64,000 bases of DNA from Thunnus maccoyii (Eukaryota; Chordata; Actinopteri; Scombriformes; Scombridae). A program made the position numbers and the translations under genes. The notes under the pieces were generated by a model that did not search any database, was not told the DNA's origin, and saw only the letters and a program-made list of their open reading frames with translations. Positions 12,756 through 24,639 of this stretch are shown here, piece after piece. How positions within the stretch are numbered: the stretch's first letter is position 1; each line of letters starts with the position of its first letter. The stretch spans positions 8,479,155 to 8,543,154 of the forward strand of contig NC_056544.1 of assembly GCF_910596095.1 (NCBI RefSeq). Direction: 5' to 3'.

Positions 12756-14329
12756 AAATTTCATCTGACTGGTCTGCATTCTGGTGGAGAAGGTAAGGAG
12801 ATGAAGCAGGAGCAGGAGAAGGGAGGAGCAGGTAGAAAAAGAGGAGGCTGTCGGAAAAGGAGACAAAGCACGGTCCATCCATTTTTCCACTCGGTCCCCA
12901 ATGAATCTATCTATCCACAGCAACAGAGACAGGCTCGGAAAAAAAATCAATGGGATGGACGTTTGACTGATGAACATGGTAGTGAAACGCTTAGGCAGTG
13001 AGTACTAGAAAGCCCAAGTTCATAATCTGGGTCCAATTGATCATATGAGGTCAGAAGTTAACACTGGACACAATTAGCCAGGTATCATCAATTACATGTA
13101 GATGCAGACAATTATGTCAGCAGAATAAGTCTGCCCGTGTAGTTTATCAAAGAGCAGTGCGGAATGCTTAAAATCTGTTATTCCTCCAGACCTTTCCCTC
13201 TGTGAAAACCTTCATCTGCACCATCAAAGTCCTCACTTTCCTCTGACTTGTTTGACAAATCTAAAGGTCATTTGTGCTGTGATGGAAATTTTTACTCTTA
13301 TGTTATACTGTTTTATGATTCCTGCATTAATACTTAGATGTGCATATGAGTGGAAACTCTTTACTTGCATAAACCTTGTTTGAGAAAGTCCAGAAATGTT
13401 ATTAGAAGTGAAACTGTGTGGTCCGACCTTCAACTTTTAGTTATGTTGTGCACTCTCAATCCTTCTGGCAGATTGATGGGGAGACAGAACTCCTCCAGGA
13501 AGAGACTGTGATAAGGGATGCATAAAGGAACAACTGTTGTACAATTTATTAAATGCCAAGGTTGTATATTCTAAGGGTCACGGAGTGTTCTATAACATTA
13601 TGTGGCAGACGTGACTATGACTATAGAACTGTTTGACTTCACTCTTTGTCTTACTGAGACGTTGAGTCCCTTATGCATATCAAGTTGGAACAGAACTCTG
13701 AGAGACATCTCGCTTCTTATGAAATCCATTTTTATTTCAGAATGTCCATGACATGTGCTGTGAAGCTAAATCACATATTTGAGACTAATGTGGATTGAAT
13801 TGTGAGAGGAGGAGCATCTCCAAAGCACAACTGATACCAAGCGCTCATTTCACTCTGACGTTCTGTTAGTTATACATACATATCTTTCCACCTATTGTGT
13901 GCCATGACTTTTTCCCATCTATGTGTCTTTTTGCTTCTCTTTAAGTACTTACAGGTGTACATGCTGAATAACAATGCACTTAAAGAGGGGCAATTCTACG
14001 TTCTAGCAATTGTATATATTTTTGATTACTATTTTGAGGCAAGTCGTTTAAAGTAGTTTTAAAAAAATCTGATTTTGTTGTCATCAGTCTCTTGTATGGC
14101 TGCAAATCAGAGCAGTAGCTCATCATTGTAAAAAAAAAAATGCATTTGTGAAGCGATGCCCAAAATGACCCATACAGGGAAAAAAACATTTTTGTACTGA
14201 CAACACAGTTTTTCACAGATGTACCATAAGAGCTACATAATTGGCCCTCAAGAGAGCAAATGTGCACTTCTGATTTCCAAGTAGTTTCTGATTAGGGTTT
14301 AGGTTACACATCTCTGTAAATTCACCCTG
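12756..14329. other. No gene recognised
   Basis: Mixed AT-rich sequence with no convincing exon, tRNA or classified repeat. The open frames are short and of low complexity. Confidence 0.45.
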
Positions 14330-14978
14330 AACTAAATAAAGGTACAGTTAAAAGTAGGTAGGGCAGGGGAGAAGTACAAATTATGAAATAATGGACCCCA
14401 TGGGCAAGGATGTCTGAGGAGGTAGCAAAGACAAAGTGTGTGCGCATCCCATAATGTATTTAAGTCAGGTACAGGACAATAAATGAAATGAAGTAAAAAA
14501 GTAGAGTCCACATACTGGATTATAGTAGATTATATAAAAATAGTTGCCGCAACAATATATCCAAAGAATGTCCCAAATATTAATGAATATTTGTTGGAAA
14601 ATATATACAATGATAAAGAGAAATGCAACATAGCAAAACAAGACTGTTCAGATTTTTTTTTTTTAGCAAAACCTTTAAAACAACATTTAAATGACCAAAT
14701 AAAAAAAGGAAAAAGGGGAAAAGGTGGGCAACTTTAACTACTGAGTCACATCATACTATTAAAAAGCACTCCAATAAATACTCCTGATCTCCTAAATCTA
14801 ATTTTGTTAGTGTCACTCTGACTGATTAAACCACCAAAATGTTTTTGTTGTATATCAATAAAGTGACAGGTCTGGGGCTCTGGAGAAGTTTACAGAAAAA
14901 GCTTTAGATCAAAATCCTCATTAAGACCACTGAGATACAAAGTATTAAGAAAATAGATCCAAAAAGTCTCCTGTTGGA
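14330..14978 (-). pseudogene. Penelope-like element 3' end (GIY-YIG region C-terminus)
   Basis: On the minus strand, 14978 to about 14890 reads 'QQETFWIYFLNTLYLSGLN' followed by 'EDFDLKLFL' and a stop. This matches the end of the GIY-YIG endonuclease domain in Neptune-type Penelope elements of fish and amphibians: aromatic WI, then L-N-T-L, then G-L-N-E-D-F. The AT-rich remainder to about 14330 is probably its 3' UTR. The sequence upstream of the motif does not continue in frame, so the copy is 5'-truncated. The match covers fewer than 30 residues. Confidence 0.5.
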
Positions 14979-15009
14979 GGGTTAGGATTAGGCTATAATC
15001 CAGTGTGCT

Positions 15010-16193
15010 GTGCGGATACTACATTTTCCCCACATCCTATCTAGCGCAGCCCTCCTCCCAAACTCATGATGATGTCATGATCTCATGATGAAGATGTTTT
15101 CCAGCAGGGATACAGTGCTTGTCACACTCATTTGAAAACATGTCTAAACTGGCTTCATCTTGGTTTTCTCACACACCATGCCACTTGAGGCTGCTACCTT
15201 GTCAACTAATGGTCAATGCTGCCTCTCTCTGTTTGCACACATCGCAGGACAAGGTTACCACAGGAGCAATTGGGCATTCCACATTAAGGAAAAGGAATTA
15301 ATATATACAATTAAAGTAGCGCTCTGGTATTCATTTAGTCCCTGCACACCCACATAGGTGTTTTAAGTTATGATGGCTGATTAGACCTTGTTAGAGAAGG
15401 TCTAATCAGACAGAGTAATTAAAATCACCTGTGTGAGTTCACCATGAATGTGCAGGACATCCTCTAATGACTTTACTATTGTTTAAATGTACACTTAGGT
15501 CATTTCATTTTGAAGGACATAATTGTGCTTTTGAAGGTACAGTCTTTGTTTTTGTCTCATGTGCTCCCACAGCCCGATCAGATGAGCTCAAGTACCCCTT
15601 CATCGACACTACTTATTATACTATAGTGTTCATTTGAACGTTTTTTCAAAACTGAATGGTATTTAACAGCTAATTATATAAAATCGGATACTGTTACAGT
15701 AATTATTTCATATGATACATACTGAGCCTCTAATTGTTGATGATTCAGCTTGGTCTCTTTTCTGTGTGTTACCTAGTTTTGGTCACATTTGCTTTTGGAA
15801 CCATTCATCCATTACTTTTAGTAACCTATTGGACCTCTCTGCTTGCTTGCTAAGTAGTTTTAATGCAACACGTGGTGTTAAGATGTTATAACTGACTCAG
15901 GATGTTTGGAGGCATGCCCTGTGCAATCAACCAATTGTAACTTTGTAGTATTTGTTTTTATTTTTCTCCAAAACATGATTACAGTATGTGGATAGTTGTT
16001 TTTTGTCCCCAAATCATGACTTCTATTTTTTTAAATTAGTCTTTTCACATTCCCACTGGCAACTGCAGAAGTACCCCACTGTATAGCGTACTGCCCCAAC
16101 AACAAGCAAATGTACAATTCTGTTCTACCTTTTTACTCAAGGTGCACTTGGAACTAAACTGCTGAAACTATGGGTAATTTACTGTATTTTAAC
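15010..16193. other. No gene recognised; one perfect hairpin
   Basis: Unique-looking AT-rich DNA. The only structure I find is a perfect inverted repeat of 13 bp arms around a 7-base loop at 15377-15409. Confidence 0.5.
15377..15409. repeat. Perfect 13-bp inverted repeat
   Basis: Arms CTGATTAGACCTT (15377-15389) and AAGGTCTAATCAG (15397-15409) are exact reverse complements separated by GTTAGAG. No poly-T follows closely, and nothing identifies it as an RNA gene. Confidence 0.7.
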
Positions 16194-17131
16194 TGTAAAG
16201 TTTAACTACACATTAAAATTCTGCTAGCTCCCTCCATCCCAACATATTTAAAAAAAATGCATCAGTGGATGCCACAGGACAGTGATGATAGGCGTGGCCT
16301 CATGGCTACATAGTGTCTGACACGGGAGGTAAGGGGACACAGACCGGTGGATAATAAGACTGACCACTGCTCAGTTTAGCTGGAACAGTGATGTAGAGCT
16401 GGTGGTCAGAAGTAACCAGCCATGAGGAGCTGCTGCCAGACTCTCAGTGTCTGCACTGGGAACACAGAAAGCTTTGACAGTCACTAGAAGCACATTCACA
16501 GCCCTTTGAAAAAGTTTCTGTGTGGTAACTTTGTTGTAGCTGAGCTAGTGGCTCTACTACAAGAGACTCTTCGGTGTGTGTGTTTGTTTGTGGGGGAGTG
16601 TCAGTATGTAGCTATAGTTGTTTATCATAGTTAACGTTTCAGTCATCAGCCCCAAATATCTTGTATAAAGCTCTGAATACAGCACAGTTAGTTATCGGCA
16701 GGCCCGTGTGTTGTGTTTACTGCCACAGAAAAGGAATAAATCTTTGTGTTTTTTGCATAACCACGGTTCTCTGAGTAGCACGACATCCTCTCTCTGCCTC
16801 TTTTATCAGACTTTCTAACGCTACCAGCAACTCTGTGTGAGAGGCACAAACTGAGGCTACAGTTAGCCAGTGTTCTGATATTTATACTTCGCTGATATAC
16901 AGAGTAGACCACAGAGTCTTGCCTATTACGTCACGATTGGGGAGAGGCAGAGAATTCAGCTGAACTGAATTTTCAAATCCAAGCAGACAGAAATGAGTAG
17001 AAGAAGCAGTTTTTACACACAATATGTGTCTTGTTGGAAAAATCACCTGTATTAACATCATATGCCAACACAGACCCATGTGATTATGTGTATGGCATAA
17101 AAATTTTTTTAGTATGTAGTTACCCTTTAAA
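16194..17131. mobile_element. Non-autonomous DNA element with TIRs
   Basis: The left end (16194-16220, TGTAAAGTTTAACTACACAT...) and the reverse complement of the right end (17102-17131, TTTAAAGGGTAACTACATAC...) align over about 26 bases with a few mismatches. The roughly 940-bp interior is typical of high-copy teleost repeats and has no transposase frame. The target duplication is not clear, so the superfamily is left open. Confidence 0.5.
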
Positions 17132-18886
17132 TACTTTCATAAATGCAGTTTTTCCATTCCAGGTAAATGCTGGAAAAGTGAAGGATATTTCAGTTTAATG
17201 TGTGTTGGACTCTTATATCGGCCCTCTTTGTTTCACCTGCCTACAAGAGTGAAGATTTAGAGGTAGGTGAGACTCCCCTCTACCCCCCCAGAAACACTCC
17301 TACCATTGTCTGATTTGAGGAAGAACTGAGAGAATCAATGGTAAAACTCAGCGCTCTTCTCCCTCCTTGCCACTTACACTGTAAATCTGACTGGGTCTGA
17401 CTTTAGTAATTCATTACCGCTATACCAACTGGTGGCATCCTCACATGCTTTTTCAATAACCTCCATTCTTACACGCAGGCGACACCTAATAATGGCACTC
17501 CTGATACATGGAGACACCCTGGATTCTGCATATTCAGCAAATGCGGTGTGCTAACGAACGTAATAAATGGGATGCTGCATTGTTGCCACCTTTTCATGCT
17601 TTTGCTGAGCTGACATTCCACCGACTTAAGGTGAGAGCTCGTTATAAGCGTCTCCTCCATGCCGTTCTCCACACCGCTATTTGTTCCTTTATCTTCAGTC
17701 CAGTACCTCTGCACGGGGATGAAAAATGGGAATGAGTGCATCAGCGGCAGAGGAGACGAAGAGTGTCCTCCCTCAGTCTGTCACTAATGCTTCATTAGAT
17801 ACTTGGCGGGGCCATTCATCGCTGTTATCGCCTGGCCACAACATGCTCCTCTGCCAACTACTCCTCACACACACGCACATGCATTTATACATATTCACAT
17901 AGCTGACACAATAAGTGTACTGTACACCTCCACCCATGCACAAATGTACACAGACACACAAACACAGATTACTCCTTTGCTTCAATATTGGCCATTCAGC
18001 ACTGCTGGTACATCCACCTGCTCCATAAGTCCTGCTTCCGATAGTTTGGACATCTGAATTTCAACCTCCTCTGCAATTCCTCATAAGAGTAACTCTTCAA
18101 CCTGCAAACATGCATGGGCCAGTAGGCATATGGATTTTCACACTCTATCATGCAGTTAGGCAGTTTCACCACACACACACTAGTGCCATCATTGACTCAT
18201 TGAACCTCAGTGTTGATTAATCCCTGTGCTGGTTGCACTGGAGAGGACTGTTACATTACCTGATTTCAGTGGTTCGATACATCGACTAAGCCATTACTCT
18301 GATTAGGAGATGAATTAAGCACACTTAAGGTGCTCCTCTCAGCATCTATCTAAATCCCTTCCAGGGTACTGGTTTGTGTTATAAACCACTGGTTCAGAGC
18401 TTGCTAAAGTTGAAAATAGGCTTCATTACGTGTGTGAGACATGTCTTGACGGTCTCATTGAAGATAACATGGCAGTTTATTTTCAAATGAATTGTGGTAA
18501 CAACCATTGGTGAAGGATTTTTTTTTCTTGTCATCACTTTAAAATGCCTGTAGACAAGCATAACCTGTACAAAACATCCTTTGTTGGGTGTTAATCACTC
18601 AGAGGTTTTGGCTGTGATTAATCTATGTTCTTTCTCTTTATGTATTAATGCTATTTTCTATATTATTTATTGTTATTGAAATAAGACTGAAGACTTCAAT
18701 GGCGATTTGACATTTGTAATTTTTTTTTCTTATCCAACCCAGATCTTTTGATGATGGTAATGCAAATGAAATGCATGAAAATCAAAACAATCTAGGCTTA
18801 AAGTACATTTATGCTTTCCCTTTCTCTTGTAATATAAATTAGTTTATCTTTAGACTTTTAAGTAGGGAGTAAATGCTGTACATATG
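17132..18886. other. No gene recognised
   Basis: Unique-looking sequence with a CA-rich patch near 17865-17965. No supported exon or RNA gene. Confidence 0.45.
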
Positions 18887-18995
18887 CAAATTAAAGAAAT
18901 ACCTTGACATTTTGGAAAATACATTAATTTGTTTTTGAGTAAAATGAGAAGATGGAACTCTCATGTCTGTATGGTAAACATGAAGCTACAGTCAG
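18887..18995 (+). repeat. Teleost interspersed repeat, left piece
   Basis: Matches, from memory, a high-copy fish repeat containing 'actctcatgtctgta' followed by 'tgaagctacag', which normally runs directly into 'ggttagcttagcttagcat'. Here it stops at 18995 and resumes at 20093 on the far side of an LTR element. Confidence 0.55.
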
Positions 18996-19532
18996 TGTGG
19001 AGGAAATATTTGTGTTCCACAGGTCATTCTCTGGTCATTTTCTATCCTGGGAGCAGTAAGTCATGACCTGTCTGTTTCAGAGTGGTTCATCTTTGTCTGA
19101 TGAGGCTGGCTGGGATAAGCAGCTGTCTTGACAAAGCTGGCTGTCTCCTATGGTAACCAAGGTCAGGTGGAGATGTGTTGTGCTTTGTGCAGACGGTCAG
19201 ACGGTTAGCAACTAACATGAACAGACTACGTGACTTCAGTTAACTTTAATTAGCACAGTGTCTTGTTTATAGTTTGATACCAATAGATGCATAGATGTGT
19301 GAAGAATAACTTTATTTGGAGGTAGTAAGGGTAAGGTTTTTCGTGAAGGGTTTAAACTCTACTCTTGTGCAAAAGTAGACAGCAGAATTGAGTGGCATTG
19401 CACTGTGTTTTCACTTGTACTGCAACTCTGTTCTCCTAAATCAAACTTCAGTAAATGTTCCTGTGGAATACATCCTGATCTCCTGACAAGTTCTTAACTT
19501 TGGGTTAACCAGCTCTCTTCAATTCCTTGACA
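18996..19532 (+). repeat. 5' LTR
   Basis: This 537-bp segment runs TG...CA from the left target-site copy to the putative primer-binding site. Its last 150 bp match the right LTR remnant. Confidence 0.55.
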
Positions 19533-19535
19533 AAT

Positions 19536-19551
19536 TGGCATCACGAACAGG
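19536..19551 (+). promoter_or_regulatory. Putative primer-binding site
   Basis: TGGCATCACGAACAGG begins 3 bases after the LTR CA end. It resembles the TGGC...CGAACAGG pattern of retroviral primer sites, but I could not assign the primer tRNA. Confidence 0.45.
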
Positions 19552-19944
19552 ATTCCAAGAGAACAACTGACTGGTAAGTGCAAAGTTTCTTTTTATCATG
19601 CCTTGCCAAGTCTGTGTTTGATGGAATTAAAAGTCCTGTGCATTTTCTATAATTTGGCTGTGAGCATCTAAGGCTTAGATAAGGTTAGAGCTTCAGTATC
19701 TGGGGATGATGTCCTGGCTGAACTCTGTGAGAGCGTTGCTCAGGACAAAATGTGCCATGTAAACCTTTCAGTGGATGCTCAAATCAAAAGTGATAAGTGA
19801 AAAAATTGGGGAAAAGGAATCCAGTGAGATAAATATGGTTAACTCAATGTGTTGTAATATTATATAGATTTTGTGTAAATTAATTGGAGGGCAGTGGTAA
19901 CCAGCAACGCCACAACAGGGTGGTTTTTCCAGGGCAGCATTAAG

Positions 19945-20092
19945 GCAGAATTGAGTGGCATTGCAGTGTTTCACTTGTACTGTAACTCTGTTCTCCTCGA
20001 TTGAGCTTCAATAAACGTTCCTGTGTAAGACATCCTGGTCTCCTGACAAGTTCTTTACTTTGGGTTAATCAGCTCTCTTCAATTCCTTGACA
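19945..20092 (+). repeat. Truncated 3' LTR
   Basis: Copy of the final 150 bp of the 5' LTR. It includes AATAAA at 20010-20015, where the other copy has AGTAAA. It ends CA immediately before the right target-site copy. Confidence 0.6.
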
Positions 20093-20510
20093 GCCAGGCA
20101 GTAGCTGGTTAGCTTAGCTTAGCATAAAGACTGAAACAGTGGGAAACAGCTAGCTTGGCTCTGTCCACAGGTAACGAAATCTTCCTACCAGCATCTTTAA
20201 AGCTTACTACTTAAGCAATAATGTCTAATTTGTTTAATCCATTGAAAGGCTGAAGTACAAAAACGACATGTTGTGGTTTTATTGAGGGTGTTATGTGACA
20301 GACTATTTCTTGGCTGGGTGCACTAAGTCCCTGGAGTCTCTGCTGGTGGCCTTGTAACCTCAAGGTACAAGACTCCAGGAAATTGCTGTGCCTGGTCAAG
20401 AAAAAGTCTGGCACATAACCCCCTTAAAACCTCAACATTTCATTTTTTTTATTTTTGTTCCAAATAAAGATACAGATATGTGTTAGTTGGTGAGCTTTAA
20501 GGTGTGTTAA
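20093..20510 (+). repeat. Teleost foldback repeat, right piece
   Basis: Continues the repeat of 18887-18995 with 'ggttagcttagcttagcat'. From about 20196 to 20504 it forms a long imperfect palindrome centred near 20355. The left arm ('ttatgtgacagactatttct', 'ccctggagtct') is inverted in the right arm ('agactccagg', 'aagtctggcacataacccc'). It is an inverted-repeat DNA repeat without coding capacity. Confidence 0.6.
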
Positions 20511-22439
20511 CACAGAACACAAAACAAATTTTCAGCTTTGTGTTACTTGCATGAGTTTGTTTATTCGCCCGCCAAAATGCCAGTTGTACATAAGCTAGCA
20601 ACAGATGCAACGAGTGTGTCTGTGGGAGTGTGTGGGCTTCTGTTCAGTTCAGCTTCTGACTGAACTTGACTCACCTCAGACTCCGGTTCTTTCTGTTATT
20701 TTCCCTCAGTCTCTCTCTTTTTTTCCCCTCTTGTCACTATACTTTTATAAAGTATACATTCATAAAGCCAAATATTTCACTTAAGTTGAAACATTTTCAA
20801 CTGACGCGGATGCGTATTTGCGTCAATTCGCGCGGCCCTGGGTGAATTTGCATCCACTCACATTACCTTAGTATGTAATTGCGCCACGTCTAAAATTCAC
20901 TCTGCATTCTGTCTGAACACACAATTTGAGGTAGTGGTGATGGTAAGTTAAGTTGTCCAGCTGCTGGCTTTAGCTTCATATTTACCATACAAATTGGAGA
21001 ATGGTTTTGATCTTTTCATCTCATTCTTGACAAGAAAGCGAAAAAGCATATTTCCCAAAATGTTGTGCTGTTCTTTTAAAATGAATGTGAAAAACAATAC
21101 CATAAAAAGTAATGCATGATGAAAATATCAAACTCAATATCACACAAAAGAAACTGCACCATTTCTCTAAATGTTTTTGCTTTCACCTTTTAGTCACCTT
21201 TTTTTCTTTAGGGGCCACTGTATAATGATTTGGGATCCTCTTAAGGAGAACTCAACAGTAGTTGTTGAAGTAGGAAAATCTCATTACCTCTCCCCAGATA
21301 TTTTTATGCACTTGTCAGCTTGTGTCTGTGAGTGTCAGCACTCAGTGTGTGGGAACAGGAGAAAGTTGAATGTGAGGACATATAGTCACAGTGTATAATT
21401 GACAGGTTCATCTTAAACCTGTAGTGCGGAACTTTGACATATAAATGAATGTCTATTACATTCAAGCCCTTGAATGCCCAAGTTAATTCACACAATGCTG
21501 ATTAAGCCGATGACTGCCAGATAAATCTCTCTGTATTTCATAGTATACTGAGTTTTTAAATCTGGTGTCGGTGGTGACATTCCCTTGCTGGCTGGATGAA
21601 TACATGCATGCAGAGCATGCGCACCAGAGACTTCTACTGGCTGAGCAGCTAACTTCCGGTTAGCCCTCTGCTAACTTTAATTGGGATAAAATAATTGAAT
21701 CATTTTGTGAGGGTTTTGTGATGCTTAAAACAATGTAACCATGGAGTAGGCTATTGCAGAGCCTATGATGTAAGCACGTGTCAACAGTGTTTTTTAATTA
21801 CTGTCAGTGCCAGAAGGAGGAGACAAATCTCCTGCACTCCAGCTTTAAACTGAGAAAGAGATGTGCGTTTTGTATCTTATTAACTATCAATGATTAATTG
21901 ATTATTGATTGTTAATGAGTTTAACTATCAATTAAGGAAAATGCATGAAATTTGCAACCCTAGTGGCTGTTTATTACAGAATTTGATCAAGGCACAGTGT
22001 TTTGCAGACTGAGACAGAAGCACACACATATTAGCCATAAGGCAGCCTAAACCAATACAGCCACATCTTTACCACACTTCCTGGCTGGGTCACAGTGTCC
22101 TCTCTCTGCTGCTATGTGCCTCTTCCTGACAGCTCCATATTTCAGCTCCACAGGCATCCACCCTCCACTCTGCAGGGTTACAGTACAGAGGTATGACATG
22201 CCCACAGCTTTTATTTACTTCCAATTTCTCAGTCCATTCATAACACTGCCCATCATTCAGCCTCCCAAACAAACAAACAAATAACTGTATCCAGCAACAC
22301 AGATTTAAATCTGTAAAACAGAATATCAGCATGCTTAAATTAATCATATCCCTAAACATTCATGTTAATGATGAATTATAATGAGTAGCATTTCAAAATA
22401 AGTACCCTTCAGATGAAGGTAGCGAGGGAGTGCTATATG
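20511..22439. other. No gene; probable repeat fragments
   Basis: No exon is supported. The segment around 21420-21840 ('tagtgcggaact', 'attacattcaagccc') looks like a common fish interspersed repeat, and 21885-21960 resembles the AATCGATTA-type repeat also seen at 30.9 kb. Both are by-eye impressions. Confidence 0.35.
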
Positions 22440-22760
22440 CTAACAAGATTATTCAGCCTGGCTGTGGCAGCCTCATGATGGGTCCATGCGGGCGGGAAAT
22501 GATTTACAGCTTTGTAGAAGGCAAAAATATGGCCGTGTTTATTGCTCTACATTGATCAGTATGTAGATGGCTTATTGATCCACATCCTCACAGCGTGGCT
22601 GTATTTAAGGTGTTCCCCTGTTACATACTCAATTTGCACACTTGCTTTCAATGTCTAATCAAAAAGAATTAGAGAACATGAGCTTCAATTATGTCATTAT
22701 GTGAGACACAATGAGATGTGAAAGTATTGGTCTCTCTAATTAAGTCCTACTTAAATCAGG
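22440..22760. other. Candidate conserved noncoding element
   Basis: Balanced, non-repetitive sequence with several homeodomain-type ATTA/TAAT cores and a TATTTAAGG box, and no open frame of note. It reads like vertebrate regulatory DNA, but this is only an impression; no alignment was possible. Confidence 0.2.
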
Positions 22761-23713
22761 AACATACATCTAGTGAAGATGGGGGGATGTTTGTCAGACA
22801 GATGTGAGGGACAAGGTTGCCTTATGTGAACACCAGATGCTGGTTTTATAATGATCTTAATGTAGAGGAAAGAGCAGCAAAAGTATTTTTTTTTTTTAAC
22901 TTTGAACAAATCAATCAAATGTAGATTGATTTTTAAAAAAAATATTTATACCATTAAAGGGTCAGGTAACTTAAAATAAATAATTCAAACTATATTAAAT
23001 TAAACTAAACATATTAAACTAAAACAAATAGTTTTAGTTAGTTTAATATGAGTAAGTTTCTAGAATGCTGTCTCTGAAAAACTCAATAAATATGTCTTTC
23101 CAGAAACAATATTTAGTTTTATAACAATAACAATTTGCACGCCTGTGGTGTGAAATTCATGCAGTAAGAAAGACAAAAAATCTGTAAAGACCTACAGTAT
23201 GTTGAATATCAAAATGTGTGAAACAGCTTGTAGCCACATTATCTGGTATACAGAAGGCCAAAAAAAATTGTATCTCAGCATTTCTGAGTTCACAGTCTAA
23301 GATGTGATTTCCTAATTATGTGTTTTACCAAATACCTTAACATGGTTTAGTCACCTTGATGTTGTGGTATTAACCAGCTTGTAATAAGATAATACATATA
23401 CTGTACTTACAGTATATGTGAGGAAGTTCTCAGAAGCTGACTCTGTGATTGGCTGGCGACCTGTCAAAGGTGTGTCCAAGGGTTGAATGATCAGTAGTTT
23501 TTGTATCAAAACTGAGATTTGAAAGAGTGCAATTATCAAGTCACAAAAGCCATGACTGTATATGTATATTACATTATTAACAATGTCCTGAGAAAAAAAT
23601 GCTACTTAAAATATAATCACTACATCAATAATGTAGCCAGCTGAAGCTAATTAATGTTAATTTTGTGAGTTAGCCATGTCACAATAGGAAGCACTTTGCC
23701 ATTGTAAATAAAA
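22761..23713. other. No gene; AT-rich inverted repeat
   Basis: Mostly AT-rich. At about 23009-23050 CATATTAAACTAAAAC is followed, after a short spacer, by its inverse interrupted by four bases. Nothing else recognised. Confidence 0.4.
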
Positions 23714-23913
23714 ATTCTGCTTGAGGTTTCTTCCCATTAAAGGGGAGTTTTTCCTTGCCGCTGTCGCCAAGTGCTTGCTCATGAGGGAATTGTTGGGTCT
23801 CTCTCTCTGTAAATTAGAGTATGGTCTAGACCTGCTCTGTGTGGAAAGTGCCCTGAGATGACTTTTTGTTGTGATTTGGTGCTATATAAATAAAACTGAA
23901 TTGAATTGAATTG
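23714..23913 (+). mobile_element. L2-type retroelement 3' tail
   Basis: Carries the fish LINE/SINE 3' signature: 'gaggtttcttccca', 'gggagtttttccttgccgct', 'tagacctgctct', 'gtgatttggtgctatataaa', and ends in TTGAA repeats. Only the 3' end is present; no coding sequence precedes it. An inverted relative lies at 49137-49330. Confidence 0.75.
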
Positions 23914-24639
23914 TTGTGAAGTTTGTATATTCTTTGCATTCCAGTTTTATACTATTCATGGTTTAAGACTGTCACTTTTTCAAAAAGTCAAGTTTGAACA
24001 AATTTGAACTAACAAGTAATCTGTTTGAATGAATTCAAACAACAATATGGCCAGCGATGTCCATCCGTCAGTGGTCAGAGAGGGTGTCTTTCCGTTCAGT
24101 ATAGTCTTGATATTTTCCCATTTAGTGTCATACAACGGCACTATGTGTGTTGAGATTGCACTGTGTCAGGTGAGGTTGTAGAGTTTATGTTGCTCCGCTC
24201 GTTTGATGCCTCCGCTGCCTCACTTGTGTGGTAAGTTAGCTGGTGAGTCCTCAGATCAATCGTCATTGTAGAGTAAGGTAGCTGCTTATGTTTGTCGGTA
24301 ATTTAGCCATCTATGGTGAAGAAACCAAAATACTTCCACACACTGCTTCTCAGATGCTTCGGTGTTGTGATTATCTGATTAGCACAGCTTTGCTCGCTAC
24401 TGTCCCTCTGCATTTTTCTTTATTAGCTTAGTTCACTGATAGGTCAAAGAGCATGCAATAGGTCAAGCTGATGTGAATTTGTGAATTTGAAGACTGCCCT
24501 CTGCTGGATCACATGGCAAACTACTTCAAGCAGTCTTACAGACTATAAATTTAGAATCTGAACAGGTCATTACAGTTCAAATATTTAATTTTTCACCACG
24601 TTCAAACAAAAGTTAGCATTGAGTAAAAAGTGACAGCCA
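23914..24639. other. No gene recognised
   Basis: Nothing identifiable beyond AT-rich sequence. Confidence 0.4.

Larger units (their letters stand above)
18996..20092 (+). mobile_element. Decayed LTR retroelement (internally deleted)
   Basis: The insertion begins TGTGG and ends TTGACA. It is flanked by GTCAG (18991-18995) and GCCAG (20093-20097), a probable 5-bp target duplication with one change. A block at 19381-19532 is repeated at about 19945-20092 at roughly 85-90% identity. Right after the first copy, TGGCATCACGAACAGG (19536-19551) sits where a primer-binding site belongs. The interior is only about 410 bp and has no gag or pol frame, so most of the interior and the 5' part of the right LTR are lost. 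Strand follows the order LTR end then primer site. Gypsy-like element and endogenous retrovirus are both possible. Confidence 0.65.

Noticed and set aside
17773-18057. Overlapping frames with CVCV-type repeats
   Set aside because: They are translations of a CA/GT-rich patch.
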